From assembly GCA_950022655.1 (NCBI GenBank), contig OX465579.1, positions 81,738,515-81,802,514 of the forward strand: 64,000 nucleotides of DNA, given 5' to 3'. Numbering within the stretch: position 1 is the stretch's first letter; each line of letters starts with the position of its first letter. Origin of the DNA: Alentia gelatinosa (taxonomy: Eukaryota > Annelida > Polychaeta > Phyllodocida > Polynoidae). Both the position numbers and the translations under genes were made by a program. The notes under the pieces are model-generated. The model was not told the DNA's origin. It saw only the letters and a program-made list of their open reading frames with translations, and searched no databases. Positions 36,860-48,479 of the stretch are shown in pieces.

Positions 36860-37070
36860 AGCTTGGTCCGTACTCCACCGAGTTTGACAACAGAGATCTT
36901 ATTTTCATCAAGTGGGTTTCTGATTTTAACTCACCCCGTCTAACGCTATTTATTGATGAAATGAATCACCAGATTAGCCATTGAGTATTGGGTACACGAA
37001 CCTCACGGCCGTGGAGTACGAGTTTCTAATGTTAAGCCTATGGAGAAAAATAGCGGGGTGAGATAAAAGG
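36860..37070. repeat. Fragment of the family also seen at 23109-23250 and 4650-4740
   Basis: Shared words include GTGGGTTTCTGA, ATCTCACCCC-type sequence, TAATGTTAAG(C/T)CTATGGAGAAAAA and GGGGTGAGATAAAAG. Confidence 0.6.
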
Positions 37071-37857
37071 ACACACATGATTTTCATAGCACATGGCAAT
37101 ATCATCGATCATCTTACGGGAAAGAGACTTCACTCTACATAGAGACTGAGATGAAACTTCCTCATCTGTAGATCGTGAGTCATCGTCAGGGGTCGCTGAA
37201 CAGCGTTGACTCTCTCATGTTCCGAGACACCGGATGACAGGTGTACCCGGGGAACGTTAACGGTCATGTAGAACAAGAAGGTACCTCATACTCACAAACA
37301 TTCCCACATTTAGATTCATACTCACTTAAATTTCTGTTCCTCTATAACTTTTTACTTTAGTGACATGCCTTGCCCTTTTCTCCACAGACCTTTAATTTCA
37401 TAATACATAGTTAAGGATATCTTCCCAAACTCTTAAACATACTTCTCTTGTACCACTTCTTATGTCTACTCCGGATAGCTCAATGGACATGCTTCTTTCA
37501 TTCTATATGAAGTCTGACATTGGCCTGTTCCACGGGATTTACAGCAGCGTGTGAGACTTAACAGCAGTGGGAACAGCAGCGTGTGAGACTTCCTTGGGGA
37601 ATCCCAGAAACCTCCTCTTCGCCAAAAATAACGATGCGTAACGACGCTACCATGAGACTCATGCATGTTTACTATACTACATACCATTAGGTACACAAAA
37701 TGAACATGGTTTAGATCTGCATTGTCGTATTATCCGCGTATTTGACGCGTAGTCATATCCGAGCGAACGCGAGGATATTGCGTAGTGGTTTATTTATTAT
37801 TAAGCATTCTAACTATAAGTTATCAACTTATTCTTCTCACGCACTGCTTTGTGCACC
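37071..37857. other. Intergenic, short local duplication only
   Basis: AACAGCAGCGTGTGAGACTT is repeated near 37540 and 37572. CCGGATAGCTCAATGGA (37472) resembles a tRNA A box, but no B box follows at a suitable distance. No gene. Confidence 0.35.
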
Positions 37858-40235
37858 ATCAAAAATGTCCATAATCAAAAATGACTAGGTTTGAGACTTA
37901 TGGACATTCGTCATGTCCATAACTATGAAAATGTACAAAAAGTACAAAAAAAGGTCCATAACTATAAAACCTGCTTAAACAAACGCGTTACCGCATTTGC
38001 GTTACATTGCGTTACTTTCCGTTACATTCAAACCGCATTACGCTACCTAAGAAAACGTTACTGATCTGTTATCAATACCGCTACCGCGTTACCGTCACGA
38101 TTCTAACCCCGTTATCATGTTACCGTTACGGCATTACTGTTCTAACGCGTTACTGTTCTAACCCTGTAACAGCATACCGTTACCATTCTAACCCGGTTAC
38201 CGCGTTACCGTTACCACGTTACCATTCTAACCCGTTACCATGTTGGGGCTCTATCCACGTTACATCCTCATCCTGTAACCTCATTATCATGTTAGAGTTA
38301 CTGTTCTAACCCTGTTACTGTGTTACTATTCTAAACGCATTACCGCATTACTATTCTAACTACATTACATCTTAATCCTGTAAACTTCATTTCCCATTAC
38401 AGTTACAATTCTAACCCTGTTACTGCATTACCATTTCTAACTGCGTTACCATTCTAACCACGTTATCGCGTTACTGTTCTAACCATGTTACATCTTAATC
38501 TTGTAAATCGCGTTACTATACTCCGTTACCATGTTACCTCTCTAACCTCGTTACCTCCTGATCCTGTAACCTCATTACCACTTACAGTTACCATTCTAAC
38601 CCTGTTACCGCATTACCATTTCTAACTGTGTTACCATTCTAACCCTATTACGGCGTTACTATCCTAACCGCATTACATCTTAATCCTGTAAACTATATTC
38701 CTATTCCAGCCCCATTTCTCCATTACTGTTCTAGCCACATTACCTCCTAATCCTGTAACCTCATTACCAAGTTAGAGGAACAATTCTAACCATGTTACCT
38801 CTCTACCTGCATTACCTGCCAATCTTGTTACTGCTTTACCTAGTAAGAGTTACCTTTCTTACCGGGTTACTGCATTACCACTTCTAACTGCATTACCATT
38901 CTAACCCTGTTACTGCGTTCCATCTTAGTCCTGTAAACCGTATTGCTATTCTAACCCTGTTAGCTCTCTAACCATGTAACCTCCTAATACTGTACCCTCA
39001 TTACCCTATTTGAGTTACCATTCTAACCATTTCTAACTACGTTACCATTCTAACCCCGTTCTAACCGCGTTATATTTTAGTTTTGTAAACCTCGTTATTA
39101 TTGGAGCCCCATTACCGCGTTACTGTTTTAAGTGTATTATCTCTTAATCCTGTCACCTCAATACCCCTCAGAGTTACCATTCTAACCCTGTTACTGCATT
39201 ACCATTTCCAACTGCATTACCATTCAAACCCTGTTACAGCGTTACTGTTCTAGTTACATGTTAGATGTTAGACTTGTAAACTGCATTGCTATTCTTATCC
39301 TGTTACTGCTTACTTCTCTAACTGTATTACATCCTAATCCTGTAACCTCATTACCCTATTAGAGTTACCTTTCTAACCCTGTTGCTGTGTTATCATTTCT
39401 AACTGCGTTACCATTCTAACCCCGTTATTGTGTTACTGATCTAACCGTGCTACATCTTAATCCTGTAAAAGGTGTTATTATTCTAACCCCATTACCATGT
39501 TACTTCTCTAACCGTGTTACTTCCTAATCGGGTAACCTCATTACCCAGCTAGAGTTACCGTTCTAACCCTGTGACTGCATTACCATTTCTAACTGCATTA
39601 CCATTCTAACCGTTACTGCGTTACCATTCTAACTGCGGTTCATCTTAGTCCTATAAACTGCGTCACTATTCTTACCCCGTTACTGTGTTACCTCTCGACT
39701 GTGTTAACATGACACCGTACCGGTACCACGGTAACATATATCCAGTAGCAGGTTTAGGATGTAACATGGTTAGAACAGTAATGTGGTAGCAGGGTTAGAA
39801 TGATTACGGTAATGTGGTAATTAAGGTTAGAATAGTAATGTGGTAACAGGGTAGCAAGGTAATGTTAAAAAGGGAATAGTGATGCAGAGATGCGGTAAAA
39901 GAGTTTGAATGGTGGTATGGTCAGAAGGGTAATATTGTAATGCGGTTAGAAAAGCAGTTAAGTTACAATGGTAACAATAATGCGATACCAGGGTGAGTAT
40001 GTAATGCGGTAACAGGGTTAAAAAGGTAATAAGGTAATGGAAACATGATAACAGGGTTGAAATAACGTTACTACGGTAACGTTAAGGATGGAATGCAGTA
40101 ATCAGTATTAGAATGGTAAAGGGGTTAGAACAGTAACGTGGTAAAGTTAATACAGTAACGGTAATATGGTAACAGGATGAGGATGTAACATGGTAACAGG
40201 GTTAGAATGGTAACGTGGTAATGTTTACATAGTAA

Positions 40236-40519
40236 GGCCTGGCGTCCACCTACTACGATAGAAATTTAGACCTACCGATATGGCACCGATACAAAAAACA
40301 AATATCGGAGACATATCGGAAAGTATCGCAAAATCGTAGACATGTGCCTAGACATGCCAATCCACCATACATCGTAATGGGGTTTTTTTTGTGCCTAATC
40401 GCTGAAATGTGGTCAACTGCCCCGATATTAGGTGACCTTCCGATGCGATTTTGTTTTTTCATCGTGAGGTGCATCATAGACCATATCAGAGCCATATCGT
40501 AGTAGGTGGACGTGGGGCC
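40236..40519. mobile_element. 284-bp MITE T, copy 1, inside the foldback arm
   Basis: Its ends are GGCCTGGCGTCCACCTACTA and the reverse complement of TAGTAGGTGGACGTGGGGCC. It contains repeated ATCG-rich words (CGATATGG, ATATCGGAG, AATCGTAGACAT) on both sides. Almost collinear with the copy at 42093. Confidence 0.85.
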
Positions 40520-42092
40520 TAACAGGATTGTAATGTAATTGGTTAGAACGGTAACACTGTAGTGGTAACATGGTAACGAGGGTTAGAATGGTAATGTGGT
40601 AACGAGGTTAGAATGGTAAGCAGTAATATCATAATGATAATGGTGGTAACACAGGGTCAAAATGGAAGCAGTAACATGATAACAGGTAATGTGGTTAGAA
40701 TGGTAATGTGATAATGGTTACGCAATAACATGGTAAGAATGGTAACATGGTAGCAGTACTGTGGTTATTCGGTGTAGAATGGTAACAGGGTTAAAATGGT
40801 AAGGTGGTAACAGTAATTTATCAACATGGATTTATAGATGTACCGTGGTAATGTGAGGTTATGGTAATGCGGTAATGAATAAGAGAGGGTTGGGATGCAA
40901 CATGGTTAGAACAGTAAAGAGATATAATGTCGTCACGGGGTACAAAAAATATAATGTGGTAACAGTAACGCATGCAATAACTGGGATAGAATCGTAACGA
41001 GGTTACAACAGTAACATGGTAACATGGTTAGAATGTTAATGCGGTAAGGGTACCACAGTAATGGTAATGCTGCAACATGGTTAGGATGTAAATCTTTTGC
41101 AACAGAAACTTGGTAGGCAGGCTAGAATGGTAACATGGTAATGGTAATGTAGTAATCAGGGTTAGAATTGTAATGAGATTAGAATGATAACCAAGTAACT
41201 GGGTTAGAATGATGATCTGATAAAGAAACTATGATATCAGTAACGCGGTATTACGCTAACAGGGTTAAGAGGTACCATGGTTAGAACAATGACATGAAAA
41301 CAAGGTTAGAATGGTAATGCAGTAGCAGTACCGTGGTAATCAGAGCTAGAAGGGTAATAAAGTAATGTTACTGTGTAATGGTAACACAGTAATGGTAACA
41401 TGGTAATGAGGTTACAGGCTTAGGATGTACTGTGGTTAAAATGATAACGGGTTAGAATGTTAACACTGTAACCTGGTTAGAATGGTAATGCAGTAAATGT
41501 GTTATAATGGTAACGCGGTAAAGATAACATGGTAACCAGGATAGAATGGTAAAGCATTAGCGGTAACACCGTAACTAGGTTAGAATGGTAATGTGGTAAT
41601 GCTATGCTGTAATGGGGTTAGAAAGGTAATGTTTTTAGAATGGTAATGGGGTTAGAATCGTGACGGTGACATGGTCACGGTAACGCGGTAGCTTGGTTGG
41701 GTTGTAACCCAGACAGAAATATAACCCATTCTTAGGTAACGGTGAAGGTATCACGGTGACAGTAAGGTAGTAATGGAGGAACAGCATTAAGATGTTAGTG
41801 TGAAATGCTAACGTGATTAGGGTGTAACGCAATTAGAATGGTGACGCAGTAATGCAGTAAAAAAGTAACTGGGTTTGAATGGTAACACTGTAACAGGGTT
41901 AGACTGGTAACGCCGTAACGCGGTTAAAACTATAATGCGGAAACGGGGTTGGAATGGTAATGCGGTTAGAAATGGTAATGCAGTAGCAGGGTCAGATCAG
42001 TCACACAGTAATGGTAATGTGGTAATGAGGTTACATGAGCTTAAGATGTAATGCAGTTAGACTGGTAACGCAATAACGGGGTTAGAACGTTA

Positions 42093-42375
42093 GGCCTGGC
42101 GTCCACCTACTACGATAGAAATTTAGACCTACCGATATGGCACCGATACAAAAAACCAAATATCGGAGACATATCGGGAAGGTACAAAATCGTAGACATA
42201 TGTCTAGACATGCCACTCCACCACGCATTGTATGGGTTTTTTATCGGTGTCTAATCGTAGAAACGTGGTCAACTGCCCCGATATTAAGGGACCTGCCGAC
42301 GCGATTTTGTTTTTTCATCGGGAGATGCATCGTAGACCATATCGGAGCCATATCGTAGTAGGTGGACGCCGGGCC
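42093..42375. mobile_element. 283-bp MITE T, copy 2, inside the foldback arm
   Basis: Its ends are GGCCTGGCGTCCACCTACTA and TAGTAGGTGGACGCCGGGCC, flanked by TA at 42091-42092 and TA at 42376-42377, compatible with a TA target duplication. It inserted at a different minisatellite unit than copy 1, so the two are separate insertions or were moved by later rearrangement. Confidence 0.85.
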
Positions 42376-43505
42376 TAAATGCTGTAACTGGGTTAGAATG
42401 ATAACACGATAATGGTAATGAGGTAACTGGGTTAGAATAGTAACATGGTAACAGTACGGTGTAATAGGGTTAGAGCGGTAACACGGTTAGAATGGGGATA
42501 GAATGGTAACGCGGTTAGAAATAGTAACATGGTTAGAATGGTAATGCAGTAACATGGTTTTCCAGGATTGGGATAATTCGGTTAGAACTGTAATGTGGTA
42601 ACGGGGTTAGAAACGTAACATGGTAATGGTAATGCTGTAATGAGGTTACAGGCTTAGGATGTATTGCAGTTAGAATGTTAACGCAATAACGGGGTTGGAA
42701 CGTTAATGTTGTAGCTGGGTTAGAATGATAACACGATAATGGTAATGAGGAACTGGGTTAGAATAGTAACGTAGTAACAGTACAGTGTAATGGGGTTAGA
42801 AATGTAATGCGGTTAGAATGGGGATAGAATGGTAACGCGGTTAGAACAGGGGTAGAATGGTAACACAGTTAGAAAAAGTAACGCTGTTAGAATGGTAACG
42901 CGGTTACATGGTTCCAGGATTGGGGTAACGCGGTTAGAACCGTAACACGGTAATGGGGTTAGAATGGTAACGCGGTTAGGAATGGTAATGCGGTAACAGG
43001 GTTAGAACAGTAACATGGTAATGGTAATGCTGTATGATGTTCTAGGCTTAGGATGTAATGCAGTTAGAATGATAACGCAGTAACGGGGTTAGAATGGTAA
43101 CGCTGTAACTGGCTTAGAATGGTCACAGGTAGCAGTACGGTGTAATGGGGTTAGAACGGTAATGCGGTTAGAATGGTAATGCACTAATGGTAACGTTAAG
43201 ATGGGGTTTGAATTGTGACGGTAATGCGGTAACGGTAATGCGGTAACGGTAACGCAGTAGCTTGGTTAGTTTGTAATTCATATAGAAATATAACTCATTC
43301 TTAGGTAGCGTGACTCAGTTAGAATGTAACGCTAAGTAAAGCAATGTAACGCAAATGCTGTTACACATTTCTTTAAGCAGGTTTTGATAGTTATGGACTT
43401 TTTTTATACTTATGGACATTTTGATAGTTATGGACATGACGAATGTCCGTAAGTCTCAAATCAAGTCATTTTTGATAGCTATGGACATTTTTGATAGTTA
43501 TGGAC

Positions 43506-44518
43506 CGCACAGACCTTTTCCCGTGTTCTACTGAGTCGAGAACGGCCCTCCGTATTCTACTCAGTAACGATCTGAAGGCTCTTTCGGTATAGTAAGAAGA
43601 GTAAGAATTTCTTTATATTTCAATACCAATGAGTTTACTCATATTAATTCCTCCTTAAAAAAGAGCTTTGTAGCTTTTGTTATAATTCATAATACAAATT
43701 GGATTAGAATACTGTTCCCGAATGTATCTGCCCCTTGGTTTGGTGTATAATACATGAATGTTTTTAAGCTTTCTAATTCAGCTATCAATAATTGGGTTTG
43801 ACAGGGACAGGGCAATATAGATCTATTTCCTTAGTATGGTACATTTCCAGGGACGGGGAAAATATATGCCATAACATGGTATATCCGCCGGATCTGGGGT
43901 TCGTTTCATAAAAATTGTATGATCATATAAAATGTCTGACAAATGTCTTAGGGCTACGTCAGGGTATGACTTTCATACCTAACGATGAAATGGAATGCTT
44001 CTAAATCGTTACATAAATATTGACCTATTCATTGTGCAAGATGTCTTATATGATAAATCATCTAAAATTGTCTCGATGTTTAACACCTCAAGGGGGTGTC
44101 GTTGCTGAAATTTTTACCTTTTTAAACAAAAATATCATTCACGCAAATCTAAAATTCTATTTCAATGTAATACACGTCTTGTATCTGTTCCAGAATATGT
44201 ATAAAAGACAATTGGTAATATGACCTGCAGATATTTGCAGATTCGTTATGCCTATTACAAATTAAAATGAATCATAGATACATTCATTTAAATTCAGAAC
44301 CACTCTGAAGGACCAATGGCTAACCATAGAAATTGTACATGTGCTTTTGTACTCTAACACCTTTCTATATATAATGACTTGTTTTTGTGCTAAAATAAAA
44401 GCATCAATATCATATCATATAATCAATATCAAAATCATATAAATGATGGGGGTGCTATATTGAATCTGTGCGTTATCATAAATATTTGTACTACAGTTGA
44501 CCTACCTGTATAGGCTAC
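43506..44518. other. AT-rich intergenic, nothing recognised
   Basis: No coding or repeat structure that I can support. Confidence 0.4.
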
Positions 44519-44760
44519 AAACTCTGTTATGGCTGAGTGGTTGGCGTCCGGGTGCCCGGGGTATGTACAGGTGGTGTGCCTCGATCCCCGCTCCCGAATG
44601 TGACATAGAACCAGTCGGATCTGCCGTTAAATAGCCCATCCCTGGTCATACGTCTCCTGGGTTTTCCCGAATGAGAAATGCTTCCGTGATTGTGGTATCG
44701 TCACGATTCGCAGGACAGCGAGCAGGCAGCCTCCCTGTTTGTTGGCACTTTAATGCAGGT
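44519..44760 (+). repeat. Possible tRNA-derived SINE (leucine/serine-like head)
   Basis: TATGGCTGAGTGGTTGGCGT (44527) fits a type-II tRNA A box. GTGCCTCGATCCCC (44577) fits a B box about 50 bases later, with an extra-arm-like spacing. The head does not fold into a full tRNA by eye and is followed by an unrelated body, so this looks like a SINE and not a tRNA gene. Confidence 0.45.
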
Positions 44761-44872
44761 AAAAACATACCACAGAACTCTTTTTGAACCATCCTTGGGC
44801 AATGTAACTACCTCCCTAACACCAAAAACTCTGGAAGCCGAATATTTCCTCCTGCAATGTTTTCTGAAATGA

Positions 44873-44891
44873 CCCCCCCCCCCCCCCCCCC
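44873..44891. repeat. Poly(C) tract, about 19 bases
   Basis: Uninterrupted C run followed by TATGCCTCC. Confidence 0.95.
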
Positions 44892-45039
44892 TATGCCTCC
44901 TATTGAGGCCATCTAACTTTGCAACCACCGTTACCAGTTTTCTACTCCCAAGTGATGTGCCTTACTCATTACAATGTTTCCCCTGGTCAGAATTAATACA
45001 AGTAATTTCAAAATTAAATGAGACTCATTATTTTCATAT

Positions 45040-46100
45040 TAGGCTGCACAATGTGTTATGTTTTTTTGTAACCTGCTTGCACCCAGTCAACTTGCAATTT
45101 CTGCAAAGTGCTGCTATGTTTAGGATCTAAAGATATCAAGCACCAATGGGTCAATAAGGTAGTTCGGTCTTGAATGAGTGGTCATGGTCAGTTGGGCATA
45201 CCTCTAAAACCCTGAGACACTGGCATCCTGCTCCATTCCCAATATCACAGTGAATACCGCGCAGATAGGGAAGGGGTAGTAACTAATCTAACCTTTAGGC
45301 AATGTATAAAGCATACTGCATGCCCTAACAAACAGTAACAGCTTTATAAATTCCATAGGATATCCCATGGCGATACGGATACTTTAGGATGCAATAGAGG
45401 TAAAGTCAAAGAGTTTTCATTAATTCAAACATCTCCGAGTGTCTCGAGGCTGCATAGAGACTGATGGAGACCCGCTTACGGGAGGCGACCAGACGCAACG
45501 GAAGTCTTGAAGACATGCATTGTGTCGCGTCGCCGTAAATTGTATCTTTTTATTCATTTCTTCTAATATTTCCAAATTGTCAAAGCCATTCGAAGAGTAT
45601 GGATAAAAAATTCTTTTGTTTTCAAATTTAATGAAAGTGTCCTTCACATTTGTGGGGTGTTTTAGGATGACTTTCTTTTGAGGGAAAAAAATCTCTTTTG
45701 AAGAATTTCTTTCGAAGAGCAAGTCTACTGCGGATCTTTGTTATAACAAAGTTCCAGGGATCGGATGAATTGCCTTGTTTTAACTGAGGTATTTTTATAG
45801 CGTGCTGGCACGCGCTAAATACATCACCTAGAGGTTAGAGTGGTCACAGTGAACTTTCAGTGTGCTTCCAGAAAACTATCCCTTTACTATCTGCATGCTG
45901 TTCATTGTGATAGTGAGAACAGAGCAGGGAGCCAGTGTCTCAGGGTCTTAGAGGTGTGCCCAGCTGACCATGACCAATCACTCAAGACCAAAATACCTCA
46001 AGACCCACTGGTGCTGGATCTGTTTGGATCCTAGATAGCCAGTTACAGAAATAGCAAGTTGACTGGGTGCAAATGGGTTACAGAAAACTATCCGTAGTTA
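45040..46100. repeat. Foldback repeat with about 200-base arms
   Basis: The left arm (about 45060-45255: TTGTAACCTGCTTGCACCCAG, GGTCTTGAATGAGTGGTCATG, GACACTGGCATCCTGCTC) is the reverse complement of the right arm (about 45880-46085: GCAGGGAGCCAGTGTCTCAG, CTGACCATGACCAATCACTC, GACTGGGTGCAAATGGGTTAC). The 600-base middle shows no coding sequence. Confidence 0.75.
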
Positions 46101-46179
46101 TAACAGAGTTTTGCATGGGCTCAAATCGTAGTATATATGAGATGACGAAGAACATATTTCGTGTGTCTGCTTATATTTT

Positions 46180-46690
46180 TTATTATGGTGAAGGAACTAC
46201 GGGTATCAGGGGTTCCAAATCCATAATTGATCATATCTATTCATTGTCTCATCTATTCGTTGTTAAAACGATATTTTACAGTACGGGGATTAGAATTATT
46301 CAATTTATACATTTAGTAGAAACCGAACGAGAGTTAGACTTGACAATGTCTATGCCACGATGGACAGGTCGTGTATTACTACACGAGGCGTAGCCGAGTG
46401 TAGTGAGGAGCAGACCTGACCAGAGTGGCATAGACATTGACAAGTCTACCTCGAGTTCGGTTTCGTATTTATCCTACCCCTTCTATGCTTTTGTATTACT
46501 AAAAGATAAATATTGACTCAACGACCAACTTTTTTTCATAGTAGCTGACATCCTGCTCTCTGATTGGTCAATATTGTTATTACTCTAGTGGCATAAAAAA
46601 TACTTTATGTCACGGCCTGCCACATTAAATTTGCCTATGTTAAGTCTATGGCGTTTTTTTATTAGGGGTAGGATAAAGGCCCGTTTCCCT
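46180..46690 (-). repeat. Interspersed element E, copy 2 (inverted relative to 5870-6500)
   Basis: The hairpin GAGAGTTAGACTTGACAATG (46329) / CATTGACAAGTCTACCTCGA (46434) is followed by CATAGTAGCTGACATCCTGC, CTCTGATTGGTCAATA, TTGCCTATGTTAAGTCTATG and TTATTAGGGGTAGGATAAA. The preceding 90 bases (46205-46300, TCCATAATTGAT...CAGTACGGGGATTAGAATT) recur alone at 48320-48405. Confidence 0.75.
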
Positions 46691-48319
46691 TGGCCAATAT
46701 GCGGCACCGTAGGCAGTAGGGAACCACCGACCGATTTCTTGGTATACTGATGCTTGATCAGTGGATGGAAGCGAGACATACAGGGAAATGTTCACCAATT
46801 AAATCAAGTTTGCATAGAATATGCAACAAATCCAACAACGACTGATTTGTTCACAGGTCGACAAAATCAAAACACTTTACCTTCCTCAGTGATCCTTAAA
46901 TATTTAGATTCTAATGTGAACATTATATGTACCTGGAATATACAGTAGAAATAGTGCAAACAATGTACCCCCACCGATTATTTGATACCGCCGTTATGTC
47001 GGTGAGATGGGGAACTAATGTAATCTGTGCTATCTTCGTCTTATATAAATATAGACCACATATTTTTGACTGGACTGCAGTCCGTCCGTCCGTCAGTCCG
47101 TCACGAGTCAGTGACTCTCGCAAACGTAGAGCCGATGGAAACGGACACGACCGGAAGCAGAACACGACGTTTGCTTTCAGTGGACACAAAACAGAAGCAG
47201 AACGTGTCTTCAATCATATCGTCAGCATTGAACCCTGACCGCCGCCGAAGCAGAAATGCTGACACAGACAGGAAGCCGGTTGTAGTGCGCCTCACTGATG
47301 CGTGACATCCGCATTTCTTTTAAAAAATTAATTTCTATAATCTGTTGAATGCATGGGTAGGGCCTATGGTGTTCCAAGAAGAATAGATGTTTTTAAAGGA
47401 AAATTTCCATAAACCTCCATACCTCAAATGATTGCTCGCCTTATAAAATCGTTTAAGAAAGGAAATCAAAGGAGATCAAAGCAGGGAGAAGGTAATGTTT
47501 CCTTGACATGGCGAACATTGTGTACCATTCTATCTTTTATCTACATAGATATCACTGGGGTGAAGTAATCCGGAGGAATGCTGGGTATTCCCAAGTCTTT
47601 CGGATGCCTCCCATTGCATTGTTATCCACAAAGGGATGCCGCTGATTCTGACACTGTAGGTCCTGATTGTGTATATATCTATATTGTCACTGCTACTTTA
47701 GTTCCACGGAAGTTGGGATTTCGGGGATTTTTGTTTGTTTCTGTTTATTCTATTTTTTTTATCATTTATAGAAATCGGGTTCCGTATCCCTCTGCTTTAG
47801 CAGTAGATAAGGCTCATTTGAATTGTTAAATGTGTCTTATAAATCGAGAAGAATCTGCAACCACTTCATTTGTGCCAAAACTGTTCCGTGACAAGGCTGG
47901 CACGGGCTTCTAATACCACATGACTGGACCTTTTCCCATGAGATACCATCAGATTCATGACATGGTTTCTTAGACATCTCTAGCTCTCTGCCAACTACCG
48001 CCACACCTGGGATTCTCCGGTAAAAACAACTGGAAATAATTTGTAAAGAGGCCTATACTAGCTAGGTGTATGCCAATGAAAGCATGGCAGCTGAACTGTA
48101 AACATCAGTGAGGAAGATACTAACCAAAATGGCGACTGTTCCAATTCAGCTAATTTATATCCTAATAATTAAGGGTTATTTATACGATTACTTTGGTGTG
48201 ACTTTTTCGTTCCTTTAGAATTCCTGTGTGGGCTCTAAGGTTGGAAAAACCGTGGTAGGGAAGGAACTCACATTCCAGCTAAGCCCCGTGACTAAACTTA
48301 TTTCCATGATTACATCAGG
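46691..48319. other. Intergenic; possible terminal exon near 47086-47305
   Basis: A plus-strand frame after CTGGACTGCAG (acceptor-like, 47087) reads ...VTLANVEPMETDTTG...NPDRRRSRNADTDRKPVVVRLTDA and stops at TGA 47303-47305. Its composition looks protein-like and it is GC-richer than the flanks, but no family, upstream exon or poly(A) signal was found. It contains a (GTCC)n-like stretch at its start. The rest is featureless. Confidence 0.25.
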
Positions 48320-48405
48320 GGTTTGAAATCCATAATTCATGATATCTATTTATTGTTTCATGTATTAGTTGTTAAAACGATGTTTTACTGTACGGGGATT
48401 AGAAT
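48320..48405 (+). repeat. Duplicate of 46205-46300
   Basis: Shared: GAAATCCATAATT, GTTGTTAAAACGAT and ACTGTACGGGGATTAGAATT, with a few substitutions. Confidence 0.75.
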
Positions 48406-48479
48406 TCAATGAACCAAGGTCCAAGGACTATCCTTTCTAAAGCGCGTGTTCCAACTACCAGGCGAAAACGTTATACACC

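Larger units (their letters stand above)
37858..43505. mobile_element. 5.6 kb foldback element with minisatellite arms
   Basis: The left end ATCAAAAATGTCCATAAT...TTTGAGACTTATGGACATTCG...CCTGCTTAAA is the near-exact reverse complement of the right end. Between these ends the left arm (to about 39716) consists of degenerate GTTACC-GCATTACC-ATTCTAACC-CTG repeats, and the right arm (from about 39727) of the same repeats in reverse complement (GGTTAGAATGGTAACGCGGTAAC). The turning point is at GTACCGGTAC (39717-39726), a perfect palindrome. The arms are unequal, about 1.86 and 3.78 kb, and two MITEs sit in the right arm. Long terminal inverted repeats built of short tandem units are the hallmark of Drosophila FB and sea urchin TU foldback elements. 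No transposase frame is present, and no certain target duplication is seen. Confidence 0.85.

Noticed and set aside
37470..37495. tRNA A-box-like GGATAGCTCAATGG
   Set aside because: No B box at a proper distance and no cloverleaf.
37985..39700. Telomere-like or CRISPR-like array (TTCTAACC, GTTACC repeats)
   Set aside because: The units are degenerate, variable in length, lack spacers and reverse orientation at 39.72 kb. This is a minisatellite foldback, not telomeric (TTAGGG)n and not CRISPR.
42137..42358. 73-codon plus-strand ORF (and the 80-codon minus ORF at 40253-40495)
   Set aside because: Both lie entirely inside the two MITE copies of the foldback arm and are open by chance; no motif.
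44527..44592. Functional tRNA gene with A and B boxes
   Set aside because: The sequence between and around the boxes does not form a full cloverleaf by eye and continues into a repeat-like body.
46067..46393. 108-codon plus-strand ORF
   Set aside because: Spans the edge of the foldback at 45040-46100 and element E copy 2; it combines unrelated repeats and is not a gene.
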